A stretch of 64,000 nucleotides of DNA from Saccharothrix deserti. Lineage in GTDB: Bacteria > Actinomycetota > Actinomycetes > Mycobacteriales > Pseudonocardiaceae. Under the pieces are notes generated by a model. That model did no database searches, was not told the origin of the DNA, and worked only from the letters and a program-made list of their open reading frames with translations. Of the stretch, positions 35,454 to 44,022 are shown in pieces (the stretch's first letter is position 1; the number at the start of each line of letters is the position of its first letter). A program made the translations under genes and the position numbers. Location of the stretch: assembly GCF_009769385.1 (NCBI RefSeq), contig NZ_ML775963.1:1-64000 (forward strand), given 5' to 3'.

Positions 35454-35469
35454 CTGCGGCGCACGTCCT

Positions 35470-35589
35470 GAACGTTGAACTCAGGGGTCGCGAACGTTCG
35501 ACTCTCGCACTCCGAGCGTTCGACTCTCGCGTGAGTCCTACGTTCAGGCCTCGAGAGTCGAACGCTCAGGGGGCCTGAGTTCAACGTTC
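35470..35589. repeat. 22-bp-period repeat array 5 (six units, back to back)
   Basis: Inverted units at 35470, 35492 and 35514, forward units at 35531, 35553 and 35575, each spaced by 22 bp. The inverted and forward sets are separated by two bases (GC), the same join as in array 4. The outermost units are the GTTGAACTCAG / TGAGTTCAACGTTC type. Degenerate GACGTTCGCG copies continue to 35645, up to the DUF58 stop. Confidence 0.9.
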
Positions 35590-35640
35590 GCGTCGACGTT
35601 CGCGCCACCGTTGGCGTCGACGTTCGCGTCATCGTTCGCG

Positions 35641-37050
35641 TCATCGGAACACCCTCCTGCCGGTCCGGGCCTCCCGCAGCACGCCCGCGATCGGCGCGCC
35701 CCACGGCAGCACGGCCACACCGTGCTGCCGCATCGCCTCCAGCCGCACGTCGTGCTCCAACCTGATCACCTTCAACGCGCTCTCACCCCACGGCGTCTCG
35801 GGATCGGCCCGCAACGGCTGCGGCAGCACGTCCAGCGCCAGCACGACGTTCCCGCGCCGCGCGGCGTGCACGGCCAGCTCCACCACCTCGGCGTCCAGGA
35901 ACGGCGACAGCACCACCACCAGCGCACCGTGCGGCACCTGTTCGGGCCGCAGCACGGGCCGCTGCGCCCACCCCGCCGACCGCGCGCACACCACGAGCTG
36001 GTTGCGCAGCCGCAACAACTGCCGCCGCCCCGCACCGGGACGCGCGCCGAGCTGCGGCCGACCGAGATCCACCAGGCTCACCCGGTCGCCCTGCCGCAGG
36101 TACCCGGCCGCCAACGACGCCGCCGCCCGCACCGCCAGGTCCAGGCTGCCTCCTGGGCGGACCGTCGTCCCGCGCGACGCCAACGACCACTCCCCGAGCG
36201 ACATGCCGAGCGGGCGGGCCGACGTCGCGCGCGCCCGCGCCGCCCATTCCCCCAGCTCCGCGCCGACGTCCTGCCGCGTGTCCAACGCCAGCACCACGTC
36301 CGCGTCCGCCTCCGCGTGGTGCTCCCGGACGTGCAGGTTCGCGCCCTCGGCGGATCCCGCCATCGCACTGCTGCGCAACGACACCCGCCAGTCGATCCGC
36401 CGCAGCCGGTCGCCCGGCTGGAACGCCCGGATGTCCCGCAGCTCCACCGAGTCACCCGGCCGCCGAGCCCGGTGCGCGCCGACCAGACCCACGGCCCGCG
36501 CGGGCAGCAGACCGGCGGGCAACGCCTCCACCGGCGGCAGGATCACCCGGCCGCGTTCGGCGGCGGTGATCGGACCGTGCACGAACAACGCGTCCGGCCC
36601 CGCGACCAGGTGGTCCGGCCGCAGGTCGACGCCCTCGCCCCACGCGTCACGGCGCAGCACGACCTCGATCTCCCGTGCCGACGCGGGCACCAGGTGCACC
36701 GGGCCGATGCCCTCGCCGACGCCCGGCAGCCGGATCGCCATCACCTCGGCGCCCAACCCCGGCTCGACCTCCACCACCGACTTGGCCGCGCCGATCTCAC
36801 CGGTTCGAGGCAGCCCGCGCACACGCACGGTCGGCGTGCCCACGACCGGCGTGACCAGCGCCAACAGCGTCGAGATCAGCAGCGGCGCGCCGAACAGGAC
36901 CAGCGCCACCTCGTGCACCAGCACGCCGAGCACCACCATCCCGACGCCCAGCACCAGACCGCGCACCATCGCGTCGGTGGGGTGCCAGTGCGCGCCGCGT
37001 CCGCTGGTGAACGCCTCGCGGAGCCGCTCCGCCCTGTTCATGACGGGCAC
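35641..37050 (-). CDS. DUF58 domain protein
   Basis: A 469-residue membrane-linked protein. Two adjacent helices near residues 30-65 (GLVLGVGMVVLGVLVHEVALVLF; LISTLLALVTPVV) are followed by a soluble region. DUF58 core motifs are SVELRDIRAFQPGDRLRRIDWRVSLR and a vWA-like stretch (DVVLALDTRQDVG) in the C-terminal half. It acts with the adjacent MoxR ATPase in an assembly or stress system of unknown target. The start is the GTG at 37050 or the ATG three codons later; the MoxR stop is four bases upstream. Confidence 0.85.
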   Translation of the reverse strand: MPVMNRAERLREAFTSGRGAHWHPTDAMVRGLVLGVGMVVLGVLVHEVALVLFGAPLLISTLLALVTPVVGTPTVRVRGLPRTGEIGAAKSVVEVEPGLGAEVMAIRLPGVGEGIGPVHLVPASAREIEVVLRRDAWGEGVDLRPDHLVAGPDALFVHGPITAAERGRVILPPVEALPAGLLPARAVGLVGAHRARRPGDSVELRDIRAFQPGDRLRRIDWRVSLRSSAMAGSAEGANLHVREHHAEADADVVLALDTRQDVGAELGEWAARARATSARPLGMSLGEWSLASRGTTVRPGGSLDLAVRAAASLAAGYLRQGDRVSLVDLGRPQLGARPGAGRRQLLRLRNQLVVCARSAGWAQRPVLRPEQVPHGALVVVLSPFLDAEVVELAVHAARRGNVVLALDVLPQPLRADPETPWGESALKVIRLEHDVRLEAMRQHGVAVLPWGAPIAGVLREARTGRRVFR

Positions 37051-37054
37051 CTGT

Positions 37055-38041
37055 TCACGAGCGGGTGCTCGCCGGACCGGCCACGCGGCCCAGCAGCTCG
37101 GTCACGACCTCCACACCGGTGACGCCGGACGTCCACGTCTCCGGGCGCAACGTGATCCGGTGCGCGAGCGCCGCGACGGCGCACTCCTTCACGTCCTCCG
37201 GCAGCACGAAGTCCCGCCCGTCCAGCACCGCCAACGCCCGCGCCACCAGCACCAACGCCTGCGCGCCACGCGGCGACGCCCCGACCTCCACGGCGGCGTG
37301 CGCGCGGCTCGCGGACGCCAGGTCCACGCAGTACCGCAGCACGTCGTCGTCCACCGACACCTGCTCCACGCCGTGCTGGAGCTGCCGGAGCCGGGCGGCG
37401 TCCAGCACGGGCTCGACCTCGGTCTCCTCGCGCTGCCGGGAAAGCCTGCGGCGCAGCACCTCGACCTCCTCGGCGGGCGGCGGGTAGCCGATGTCCAGCC
37501 GCAGCAGGAACCGGTCGAGCTGCGCCTCCGGCAGCGGGTAGGTGCCCTCGTACTCCACCGGGTTCGCGGTCGCCAGAACGTGGAACGGGCGCGGCAGCGC
37601 GAACGTGCGGCCCTCGACCGTGACCTGCCGTTCCTGCATGGCCTCCAGCAGTGCGGACTGCGTCTTCGGCGGGGTGCGGTTGATCTCGTCGGCCAGCAGC
37701 AGGCCGGTGAACAGCGGGCCTTCGCGGAAGGTGAACTCGCGGTCGCCGGGGTTGTAGAGGAACGAGCCGGTGACGTCGGCGGGCAGCAGGTCGGGCGTGC
37801 ACTGGAGCCGCTTGAAGTCCAGCTTCAACGCCTGCGCCAGCGACCGCGCCATCAGCGTCTTGCCCAGGCCCGGCACGTCCTCCAGCAGCACGTGCCCGCC
37901 CGCGAGGATCGCCGCCAACGCCAGCCGCAGCGACCGTTCCCGACCCACGACGACGGTGCCGACGGCGGCGAGGACCGCCTTGGCCTCGGCGGCGATCGTC
38001 TCGACGCCCGTCTTGTCCTGATCGGGGTCCGGTGAGGTCAC
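37055..38041 (-). CDS. MoxR-family AAA+ ATPase
   Basis: A 328-residue AAA+ ATPase that works as a chaperone-like motor with vWA-type partners. Walker A is EDVPGLGKTLMARSL (about residue 47), Walker B is LLADEINRTPPKTQSALLEAMQE, and sensor 1 is HVLATANPVEYEGTYPLPEAQLDRF. The lid follows with SPRGAQALVLVARALA. The GTG start overlaps the upstream stop by four bases (GTGA). The neighbours DUF58 and DUF4129 are the usual partners in actinobacteria. Confidence 0.93.
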   Translation of the reverse strand: MTSPDPDQDKTGVETIAAEAKAVLAAVGTVVVGRERSLRLALAAILAGGHVLLEDVPGLGKTLMARSLAQALKLDFKRLQCTPDLLPADVTGSFLYNPGDREFTFREGPLFTGLLLADEINRTPPKTQSALLEAMQERQVTVEGRTFALPRPFHVLATANPVEYEGTYPLPEAQLDRFLLRLDIGYPPPAEEVEVLRRRLSRQREETEVEPVLDAARLRQLQHGVEQVSVDDDVLRYCVDLASASRAHAAVEVGASPRGAQALVLVARALAVLDGRDFVLPEDVKECAVAALAHRITLRPETWTSGVTGVEVVTELLGRVAGPASTRS

Positions 38042-38505
38042 AGGTTCTCCAAGAGGTCGGCGAGCTTCGACGGCTCGGGCAGCGGGGCTTTCGGGTCGGT
38101 GAGCAGGCGGTGCAGGTCCGCGCCGAGCAGTTCGCGCGCCCTGGGATCGTGGATGTCGTAGACACCATGCACTTGCCGCAGCCGTGCCTCCGCCAGCCGC
38201 CGCAGCCGTGGCTGGACGCGACCGACGAACCGGTCCTGGTCGACGGCGGCCTCGGCGAGCCGGCCCGCCAACGCGCTGGCCTGCGAGGACGTGGCGGTGG
38301 CGATGTTGGCGGGCCGCGGCGCCCACACGATGTCCGTCGCGCGCGGCAGACGTGAGACGAGCAGGGCCAACGCGCCGACGGGCAACGCGATCAGCGCCGC
38401 CCACAACCACGGCGCGCCGACGCGGACCAGGACGAACGCGGTGACCGCGGCGATGACCACCGCCAGCACCACCGCGCGCGCCATGCTGCCGATCAACGGG
38501 CTCAT
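38038..38505 (-). CDS. Membrane protein of the MoxR operon
   Basis: A 155-residue protein with two N-terminal transmembrane helices (ARAVVLAVVIAAVTAFVLVRV; PWLWAALIALPVGALALLV) and a cytoplasmic helical region (RLAEAAVDQDRFVGRVQPRLRRLAEARLRQVHG). It is of unknown function. It overlaps both the MoxR gene and the DUF4129 gene by four bases each, so it belongs to the coupled operon. It may scaffold the MoxR-DUF58 pair at the membrane; that is conjecture from context. Confidence 0.75.
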   Translation of the reverse strand: MSPLIGSMARAVVLAVVIAAVTAFVLVRVGAPWLWAALIALPVGALALLVSRLPRATDIVWAPRPANIATATSSQASALAGRLAEAAVDQDRFVGRVQPRLRRLAEARLRQVHGVYDIHDPRARELLGADLHRLLTDPKAPLPEPSKLADLLENL

Positions 38506-39161
38506 CCGAGGTCCCGCACGATGTGCTCCAACGCCTCGGTCGCCGTCCGCGCGTCCGCCGCCGTCACCTCGGCCGTGCCGAACCGGGCCCGCTGGTAGAC
38601 GCGCTTGAGCGTGCCGGCCGCGTTCTCGTCCACCCGGTAGCGGCGCAGCAGGTCACCGGTGAACTCGGTCGCCGTCTGGTGGCCCTGACGTGGCACACCA
38701 CTGTCCTCGGCGGCACGTTCCAGGCTGAGCCAGGCCGCGATCACCGCGTCACCGGGCGGACGTCGCTCGTGGTCGCGCAGCTCTTCGAGCGCTTCCGTCG
38801 CACGCCTGACGAGGATCGCCGGCGGATCCGCGTTCCCCTCGGGCAGATCGGGCGCATCGGCCGCGGGCCCCGCGCCACGCCGCCGTTTACGCCGGAACCC
38901 GCCGAACGAGACGAGCAACGCGATCACCCCGATCACCGCCACCACGATCATCACGATCAGCAGGACGAGCAGCGACCCGGCCGCCGCCGACCCGTCGAGC
39001 TCGCTGTCCAGCACGTCGACCGACGCGGTGGGCGGTGCGGTCGTCTCCTCCACGGCGGCAGGCCGTTCCCCGTACCGGACCGGCGAAGTCCCCCTCGCGG
39101 CGAGGGCGATCAACACGAGCACGGCCCCCACCGCGAGGACGAGCGCGAGCCGGGGCTTCAT
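38502..39161 (-). CDS. DUF4129 domain protein
   Basis: A 219-residue protein with an N-terminal signal anchor (LALVLAVGAVLVLIALAA) and a second helix (GSLLVLLIVMIVVAVIGVIALLV), then a basic strip (RRKRRRG). The C-terminal DUF4129 domain (VIAAWLSLERAAEDSG; TATEFTGDLLRRYRVDENAAGTLKRVYQRARFG in parts) is of the kind found beside transglutaminase/MoxR genes. It is the first gene of the operon DUF4129-hypothetical-MoxR-DUF58. A palindromic hairpin separates it from the AbiE-like genes. Confidence 0.85.
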   Translation of the reverse strand: MKPRLALVLAVGAVLVLIALAARGTSPVRYGERPAAVEETTAPPTASVDVLDSELDGSAAAGSLLVLLIVMIVVAVIGVIALLVSFGGFRRKRRRGAGPAADAPDLPEGNADPPAILVRRATEALEELRDHERRPPGDAVIAAWLSLERAAEDSGVPRQGHQTATEFTGDLLRRYRVDENAAGTLKRVYQRARFGTAEVTAADARTATEALEHIVRDLG

Positions 39162-39248
39162 GAACCAAGGATGCCCGCCGCCCCGCCTCCGCGTTCGCGC
39201 TTCCCGACAAGACGATCGTCGAGATCACAACCGAAGCCGCCCGGCCGG

Positions 39249-39274
39249 GGGTGAAGACGGATCCGTCTTCACCC
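39249..39274. terminator. Perfect 26-bp palindrome between operons
   Basis: Each arm is GGGTGAAGACGGA or its complement, with no spacer. It lies between the end of the AbiEii-like gene (stop at 39300) and the start of the DUF4129 gene (39161). This position fits a terminator, although an operator is not excluded. Confidence 0.55.
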
Positions 39275-39299
39275 TCGCAGCCGGCGTCCTCAACCGGTT

Positions 39300-40115
39300 T
39301 CAGGGCGTTGCCACGGCTTCCAGCTCACGCAGCAGGTCCTCCACGAGCGCCACCGTGGACATCTTGATCACATCGGTGTCCTCGAAACCCTGTTCCGCGG
39401 CAGCCGCCAGAACCGGCAACACACCCTCCGGGTCCGTTCCGTGGACCCGCATCGCCTCAAGGGCGTTCACGACCACCGCTCCCGCCAAGTCGTCCGACGC
39501 GAGGTCGTGGAGTGTCCCGGCCAGCCCCGCCGGATCGGCTGTCCGCAGCAACCTGAGGATGTCGAGCCCGTCCTTCGGTTTCAACCGACCCGGTTGATCC
39601 CGCCGTTCGACGATCTTGATCATCTTCGACACGACCAAGGCCGCAGGCCCGGCCACCTTGATCGGGAACGACCTCGTGTCCTGGTCCTCAAGAGCGCTGA
39701 TCAGGTGGACGTCGTTGTCCACGATCGCGGCTTCGAGCCCCGAGGTCCTCCGGGCGACGCGATTCCCGTGTCCGGGAAGCCGCGCCCCTCGTCTTCCACC
39801 GGCACCGCTGAGCGCCTCGGGCACCATGAGGTCGACCGCGACCAGACCACGTCCCAGCCAAGTACCCGGCTGCCCGCCCGGCACGAAACCGGCCCCGCCC
39901 ATGGCCGCCGCGATCAGCGGCTCGTCGGCCAGCCGGTCAGGCGAAAGCGCCAGGTCGGCATCCGTCGTGGTCGGTGCGGTCGACAGGTCCGCGTCGCCGC
40001 TGTGCAGGTAAACCGCCTGCGCACCCACCAGGACGGCGGCATCGCGATGCGGCCCCAACGCGTCGAGGGCGTCGAGCAGCACGGATCGGGCCATCACGTA
40101 TTCGACCGGGATCAC
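39300..40115 (-). CDS. AbiEii-like nucleotidyltransferase (candidate toxin)
   Basis: A 271-residue protein with a DNA polymerase beta-type nucleotidyltransferase fold. VGAQAVYLHSGD near residue 30 occupies the GGxA...H site, and TTDADLAL near 50 provides the two catalytic Asp, as in AbiEii/AbiGii toxins. A C-terminal helical region (DGLDILRLLRTADPAGLAGTL) follows. The GTG start overlaps the upstream gene's stop codon (GTGA). AbiE toxins act in type IV toxin-antitoxin modules against phages. Here the assignment rests on the motifs plus the paired gene, and activity is not shown. A longer start nine bases upstream is possible. Confidence 0.65.
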   Translation of the reverse strand: MIPVEYVMARSVLLDALDALGPHRDAAVLVGAQAVYLHSGDADLSTAPTTTDADLALSPDRLADEPLIAAAMGGAGFVPGGQPGTWLGRGLVAVDLMVPEALSGAGGRRGARLPGHGNRVARRTSGLEAAIVDNDVHLISALEDQDTRSFPIKVAGPAALVVSKMIKIVERRDQPGRLKPKDGLDILRLLRTADPAGLAGTLHDLASDDLAGAVVVNALEAMRVHGTDPEGVLPVLAAAAEQGFEDTDVIKMSTVALVEDLLRELEAVATP

Positions 40116-41221
40116 GACAACCACCCGGGGTCCGTCACCGCGAGCGCGGCCATCAACTGCTCCGCTTCTTCACCTGATCGACCAGGCCCGGTCAAGAGAT
40201 CCGCCACGACCTGCGCAGGGGCGGCACACCTCAGTCCGCCGACCAGTCGCGCCTTCGCGTGCACGACCTCGTCGTACGGCTGCATCACCAGCACGTTCAT
40301 CCCTCGTTCGACTTTCTTGAGCCCCAACTGTCGCAACAGGCCCATCGGGTCTTCGGCGTAAAGACTCAGTGAGACCAGTGGCGACACCGGCGTCACGCCT
40401 TCCGGCAGGTAAGCCCTGGCAGCTGCCGAGCCGGTCACCGTGATGCGCGCCTTCGCGGTCGACAACGCGTTCATCGCATGACTCACCCCACGCGGGTCGA
40501 GCGTGGTCATGACCTCGTTGTGCTTCATGACGCTGTAGTCGGCTGTCCACCGATCGACCAGTGCGCGTTTCCGGACCGTGGTGACCGACCCGTCGTCACT
40601 CCGGACGATGGCCGCGTCCCGGTCCAGCAACTCCAGCACCCTGGCACTCGTCGCCGGACCGACTCGAGCTCGGCCGGCCAGTTCGCGCACACCGACGGGA
40701 AGGGCGGTCTCCAGGAGTTCGAGCACCACCTTTGCGGCGGCCGAACCACGAAGGGACTTGAGCAATCGCTCGGCGGGGTCGCGCGTCCCGCCTCGATCTG
40801 CCCCCGCACGGTCGATGAACACCGCCGGCTTGTCCAGCCTCAACCGCATGTTCCCGGTTGGGTCGAACCACCCCATCCCGACCTGGTCGAGGTACGCGCG
40901 GGTGGCGGGGGACACGAATTCCGCCACCAGCATCCTCCCCCCGGCCGGATAGGCGAGAGCGTTGAGCCGGGCAGCCACGTTGGCGACGTCTCTTGGCACT
41001 GCGGTGCGTTTGACCTCGATCAGCACCTCGGATCCGGTCCCGTCGGGCGCGGTGATGGCGACGATCAGATCGGGCCGGACGATGCCCCTCGGCGTTTCGA
41101 CCCGCACTTCACGCCTGCTGTGGACCCGCCACCCGGAAGGCAAGGCCGATTGGAGCGCCTGCTCGACCAGCTCCATGAGTTCCGAGCTGGTCGTTCCATG
41201 TTCAGCGCTGTTCCGTGACAC
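40112..41221 (-). CDS. DNA-binding partner with PD-(D/E)XK-like N-terminus
   Basis: A 369-residue protein upstream of, and coupled to, the AbiEii-like gene. Residues about 25-110 resemble a restriction-endonuclease fold (RPDLIVAITAPD followed by VLIEVKRTAV), where Asp and EVK fit a PD-(D/E)XK active site. A winged-helix part follows (AAAKVVLELLETALPVGVRELAGRARVGPATSARVLELL in parts) and then a C-terminal domain of unknown fold. AbiEi antitoxins are also winged-helix DNA binders that repress their own promoter, but they do not carry this N-terminus. The start is likely the GTG at 41221, inside a palindromic operator; the ATG at 41175 is a fallback. Confidence 0.6.
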   Translation of the reverse strand: MSRNSAEHGTTSSELMELVEQALQSALPSGWRVHSRREVRVETPRGIVRPDLIVAITAPDGTGSEVLIEVKRTAVPRDVANVAARLNALAYPAGGRMLVAEFVSPATRAYLDQVGMGWFDPTGNMRLRLDKPAVFIDRAGADRGGTRDPAERLLKSLRGSAAAKVVLELLETALPVGVRELAGRARVGPATSARVLELLDRDAAIVRSDDGSVTTVRKRALVDRWTADYSVMKHNEVMTTLDPRGVSHAMNALSTAKARITVTGSAAARAYLPEGVTPVSPLVSLSLYAEDPMGLLRQLGLKKVERGMNVLVMQPYDEVVHAKARLVGGLRCAAPAQVVADLLTGPGRSGEEAEQLMAALAVTDPGWLS

Positions 41222-41230
41222 ATGGAACAG
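41208..41230. promoter_or_regulatory. Palindromic operator at the AbiE-like operon start
   Basis: Perfect 7-bp arms, CTGTTCC and GGAACAG, nine bases apart. Related half-sites (GTTCC near 41193, TGTT and GGAACA near 41234-41246) lie on both sides. It overlaps the presumed start codon, as expected for autorepression by the first gene's product. Confidence 0.55.
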
Positions 41231-41268
41231 TATGTTTTGCGGAACACCGGTTGTCGACCGTACCCGTG

Positions 41269-41979
41269 TCACTCGTTGGTGAGGAGCCCGCTCGCGTGCG
41301 CCGCCGCGCGCAGGACGTCCTGGAGCATCGGTTGGGTGAGCTTGCCGGTGAACGTGTTCTGCTGGCTCACGTGGTACGCGCCGAACAGGTGCAGTGGCGC
41401 GCCGCCGTCCTGCGCGGCCAGTGTGTAGCGCACCCCGTGGCCGAAGACGGGACGCGGGCGGGGCACCTGCCAGCACGCGGCCAGCACCGGCAGCACCGCC
41501 TGCCAGCCGAACGCGCCCAGCGCGAGCACCGCGCGCAACGTCGGGCGGAGCAGTTCGAGTTCCCGAATCAACCACGGACGGCAGTTGTCGCGTTCCTCCG
41601 GGGTCGGCTTGTTCTCCGGCGGCGCGCACTTCACCGGGGCCGTGATCCGGGTGCCGATCAGCTGGAGGCCGTCGTCGACGTGGGTCGACGTCGGCTGGGT
41701 CGCCAGGCCGACCGCGTGCATCGCGGCGTACAGGAAGTCACCGGAACGGTCCCCGGTGAACATGCGGCCCGTGCGGTTGGCTCCGTGCGCGGCCGGGGCC
41801 AGGCCGATGATCGCGAGGGAGGCGTCGGCCGGTCCGAAACCCGGCACCGGACGTCCCCAGTACTCCTGATCCCGGAACGCCGCCCGCTTGACCCGCGCCA
41901 CCTCCTCGCGCCACGCCACCAACCGCGGGCATGCCCGGCAACTGGTAACCCGTTCGTCAAGAGCGGAAAGCGGGAGCAC
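41269..41979 (-). CDS. udgB: Family 5 uracil-DNA glycosylase (UdgB)
   Basis: A base-excision repair enzyme that removes uracil, and probably hypoxanthine and other deaminated bases, from DNA. The 236-residue protein has the family 5 motif A in [21 protein letters not shown] near residue 62, with the GLAPA loop. [19 protein letters not shown] gives the N-terminal cysteines, and [19 protein letters not shown] the other two of the iron-sulfur cluster. Motif B is [12 protein letters not shown]. The GTG start has GGAG 9 bases upstream. It is divergent from the S10 peptidase gene (30 bases). Confidence 0.9.
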   Translation of the reverse strand: MLPLSALDERVTSCRACPRLVAWREEVARVKRAAFRDQEYWGRPVPGFGPADASLAIIGLAPAAHGANRTGRMFTGDRSGDFLYAAMHAVGLATQPTSTHVDDGLQLIGTRITAPVKCAPPENKPTPEERDNCRPWLIRELELLRPTLRAVLALGAFGWQAVLPVLAACWQVPRPRPVFGHGVRYTLAAQDGGAPLHLFGAYHVSQQNTFTGKLTQPMLQDVLRAAAHASGLLTNE

Positions 41980-42009
41980 CGACCGCGACTCCGATCGTAG
42001 AGTTCGACC

Positions 42010-43497
42010 ATGACCGACAAGGACAACGGCGACGAGAAGACCGCCAAGGACGATCTCGGCGACGAGAAGGACCTCCCGGCCGACGACCTCGTCACCACCC
42101 AGCACAGCATCACCGTCAAGCGGCGCAAGTTGAACTACACCACGACCACCGGCCGGGTGGTGTTGCGCCAGGAGGTGCTGACCGAGGGCAAGTTCGACGG
42201 GCACCAGCCGAAGGCGGAGGTCTTCGTCACCGCGTACACGTTGGACGGGGCCGACCCGGGGAAGCGGCCGGTGACGTTCGCGTTCAACGGCGGGCCCGGT
42301 TCGTCCAGCGTGTGGCTGCACCTCGGGCTGCTCGGGCCGCGCCGGGTGGTGTCCGGTGACGTCGGTTCCCTCACGCCGCCGCCGTACGAGGTGGTCGACA
42401 ACGCCGAGACGCTGCTCGCGCACAGCGACCTCGTGTTCATCGACCCGGTGTCCACCGGGTACTCACGGGCGGTGAAGGGCGAGAAGCCCGACCAGTACCA
42501 CGGGTTCCAGGGCGATCTGGAGTCGGTCGGCGAGGTCATCCGGTTGTGGACGTCGCGCAACGGGCGGTGGATGTCGCCGAAGTTCCTGGCCGGCGAGTCG
42601 TACGGCACGACGCGGGCGGCCGGGTTGGCCGAGTACCTGCAATCGCGGTACGGGATGTACCTCAACGGGTTGATGCTCATCTCGTCGGTGCTGGACTTCG
42701 CGACGTTGGACTTCAGCGAGGGCAACGACCTGCCGCACACGTTGTTCATGCCGACTTACGCGGCGATCGCGCACTACCACGGGCTGCACGGGTCGCGTCC
42801 TCTGGAGGAGGTGCTGGCCGAGGCGGAGGACTTCGCGTCGCGCGATTACCCGTGGGCGCTGGCGCGTGGCAGCCGACTGTCCACAGAGGAGCGTGCGGAC
42901 GTGGTGGCGCGGCTGGCGCGGCTCACCGGTCTCAGCGAGGACTACGTGGACCGGGTGAACCTGCGGATCGAGCACGTGCGGTTCTTCACCGAGTTGCTGC
43001 GGTCGGAGCGCAAGGTCGTCGGGCGGTTGGACTCGCGGTTCACCGGGCCGGACGGGGATTACGGTCGGGAGCACTTCAGCGAGGACCCCTCGTACTCGGC
43101 GATCCTCGGGCCGTACACGGCGGCGTTGAACCACTACGTGCGGGCGGAGTTGGAGTACGAGAACGACTTGCCGTACGAGATCTTGACGATGAACGTGCGG
43201 CCCTGGTCGTTCAAGGAGTTCGAGGGGGTGCACGTGACGGTGGCGAACAAGCTGTCGTCGGCGATGCGCGCCAACCCCCACCTGCGGGTGCACATCGCAT
43301 ACGGGTACCTGGATGGTGCGACGCCTTACTACGCGGCCGAGCACGTGGTGGCGCACTTGCAGATCCCGGAGGAACTGCACACCAACATCGAGGCCGCCTA
43401 CTACCCCGCCGGACATATGATGTACGTGCACGAGCCGTCACGGGTGCAGCAGTCGAAGGACTTGGCCGAGTTCGTCCAATCCGCCTCGAACCGCTAG
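42010..43497 (+). CDS. S10-family serine carboxypeptidase-like protein
   Basis: A 495-residue alpha/beta hydrolase of peptidase family S10. The oxyanion-hole segment is [13 protein letters not shown] near residue 95. The nucleophilic Ser is in [13 protein letters not shown]. The catalytic Asp is in YGYLDGATP and the His in [11 protein letters not shown]. About 30 N-terminal charged residues ([19 protein letters not shown]) precede the fold, and no signal peptide is seen, which is unusual since many S10 enzymes are secreted or vacuolar. Substrate unknown. Confidence 0.88.
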   Translation: MTDKDNGDEKTAKDDLGDEKDLPADDLVTTQHSITVKRRKLNYTTTTGRVVLRQEVLTEGKFDGHQPKAEVFVTAYTLDGADPGKRPVTFAFNGGPGSSSVWLHLGLLGPRRVVSGDVGSLTPPPYEVVDNAETLLAHSDLVFIDPVSTGYSRAVKGEKPDQYHGFQGDLESVGEVIRLWTSRNGRWMSPKFLAGESYGTTRAAGLAEYLQSRYGMYLNGLMLISSVLDFATLDFSEGNDLPHTLFMPTYAAIAHYHGLHGSRPLEEVLAEAEDFASRDYPWALARGSRLSTEERADVVARLARLTGLSEDYVDRVNLRIEHVRFFTELLRSERKVVGRLDSRFTGPDGDYGREHFSEDPSYSAILGPYTAALNHYVRAELEYENDLPYEILTMNVRPWSFKEFEGVHVTVANKLSSAMRANPHLRVHIAYGYLDGATPYYAAEHVVAHLQIPEELHTNIEAAYYPAGHMMYVHEPSRVQQSKDLAEFVQSASNR

Positions 43498-43664
43498 GTC
43501 TGCGGTGGGGTCCAGGATGTGAATGGACTTCACCAAGATCACCTGGACGTGCTAACCGGCCGTCGAACGGGATCAATGTCATCGCCGGATTCGTTGCCGG
43601 AAATATGGAGGCGGCGCACACGGCGGGACCCGTAGGCAGAGACACCCGAGCCCATCGACCCCCG

Positions 43665-43718
43665 GTTCGACACCCGGGGTTCGACACCTGGGTTCGACAC
43701 TCGGGTTCGACACTCGGT
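43665..43718 (-). repeat. Short-period GTTCGACAC repeats (four units)
   Basis: Units start at 43665, 43679, 43692 and 43705, spaced 14, 13 and 13 bp. The core resembles the GTTCGACTCTC type of the 22-bp arrays but the period is different, so this may be an eroded or related form. Confidence 0.7.
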
Positions 43719-43762
43719 TGCCTCCGACCACCCGCCAGCCCTGGCCACCCGCGCACACCCAC

Positions 43763-43807
43763 CCTGTCCCGCCGCAGGCCAAGAGGAACGGCTCGCGGCG
43801 GGACAGG
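43763..43807. terminator. Hairpin between convergent S10 and ppx genes
   Basis: Perfect 12-bp arms (CCTGTCCCGCCG / CGGCGGGACAGG) around a 21-base loop. Between convergent genes it may stop either transcript. Confidence 0.5.
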
Positions 43808-44022
43808 CGCGGATGATGGATAGCGGTGAGGAGCCGGACGTCGCGGATGTCAAGCGGTTCTGTGCGGAAGCTCGGCGGGTGTTCGCGGCATTCGCTAGTG
43901 CGGCGGATCGCGCGGCGGGGGTGAGGTCGGCGCGGCATGGGTGCGGTCGACGAGGTGCGGCCGGCGCGACGGGGGTGCGACCAGTGGACCGGCGCGGTGG
44001 GGTGCGGCGCGGTGGGGTGTTG

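Larger units (their letters stand above)
43498..44022. other. Intergenic stretch with short repeats and a hairpin
   Basis: 525 bases between the convergent S10 and ppx genes. It holds four GTTCGACAC units, a 12-bp-stem hairpin and no recognisable gene. A plus-strand open frame starting at 43813 runs antisense into ppx and has no clear family or ribosome site. Confidence 0.5.

Noticed and set aside
39249..39274. Attachment site or recombination target
   Set aside because: A palindrome between operons is better explained as a terminator; no integrase gene is in the window.
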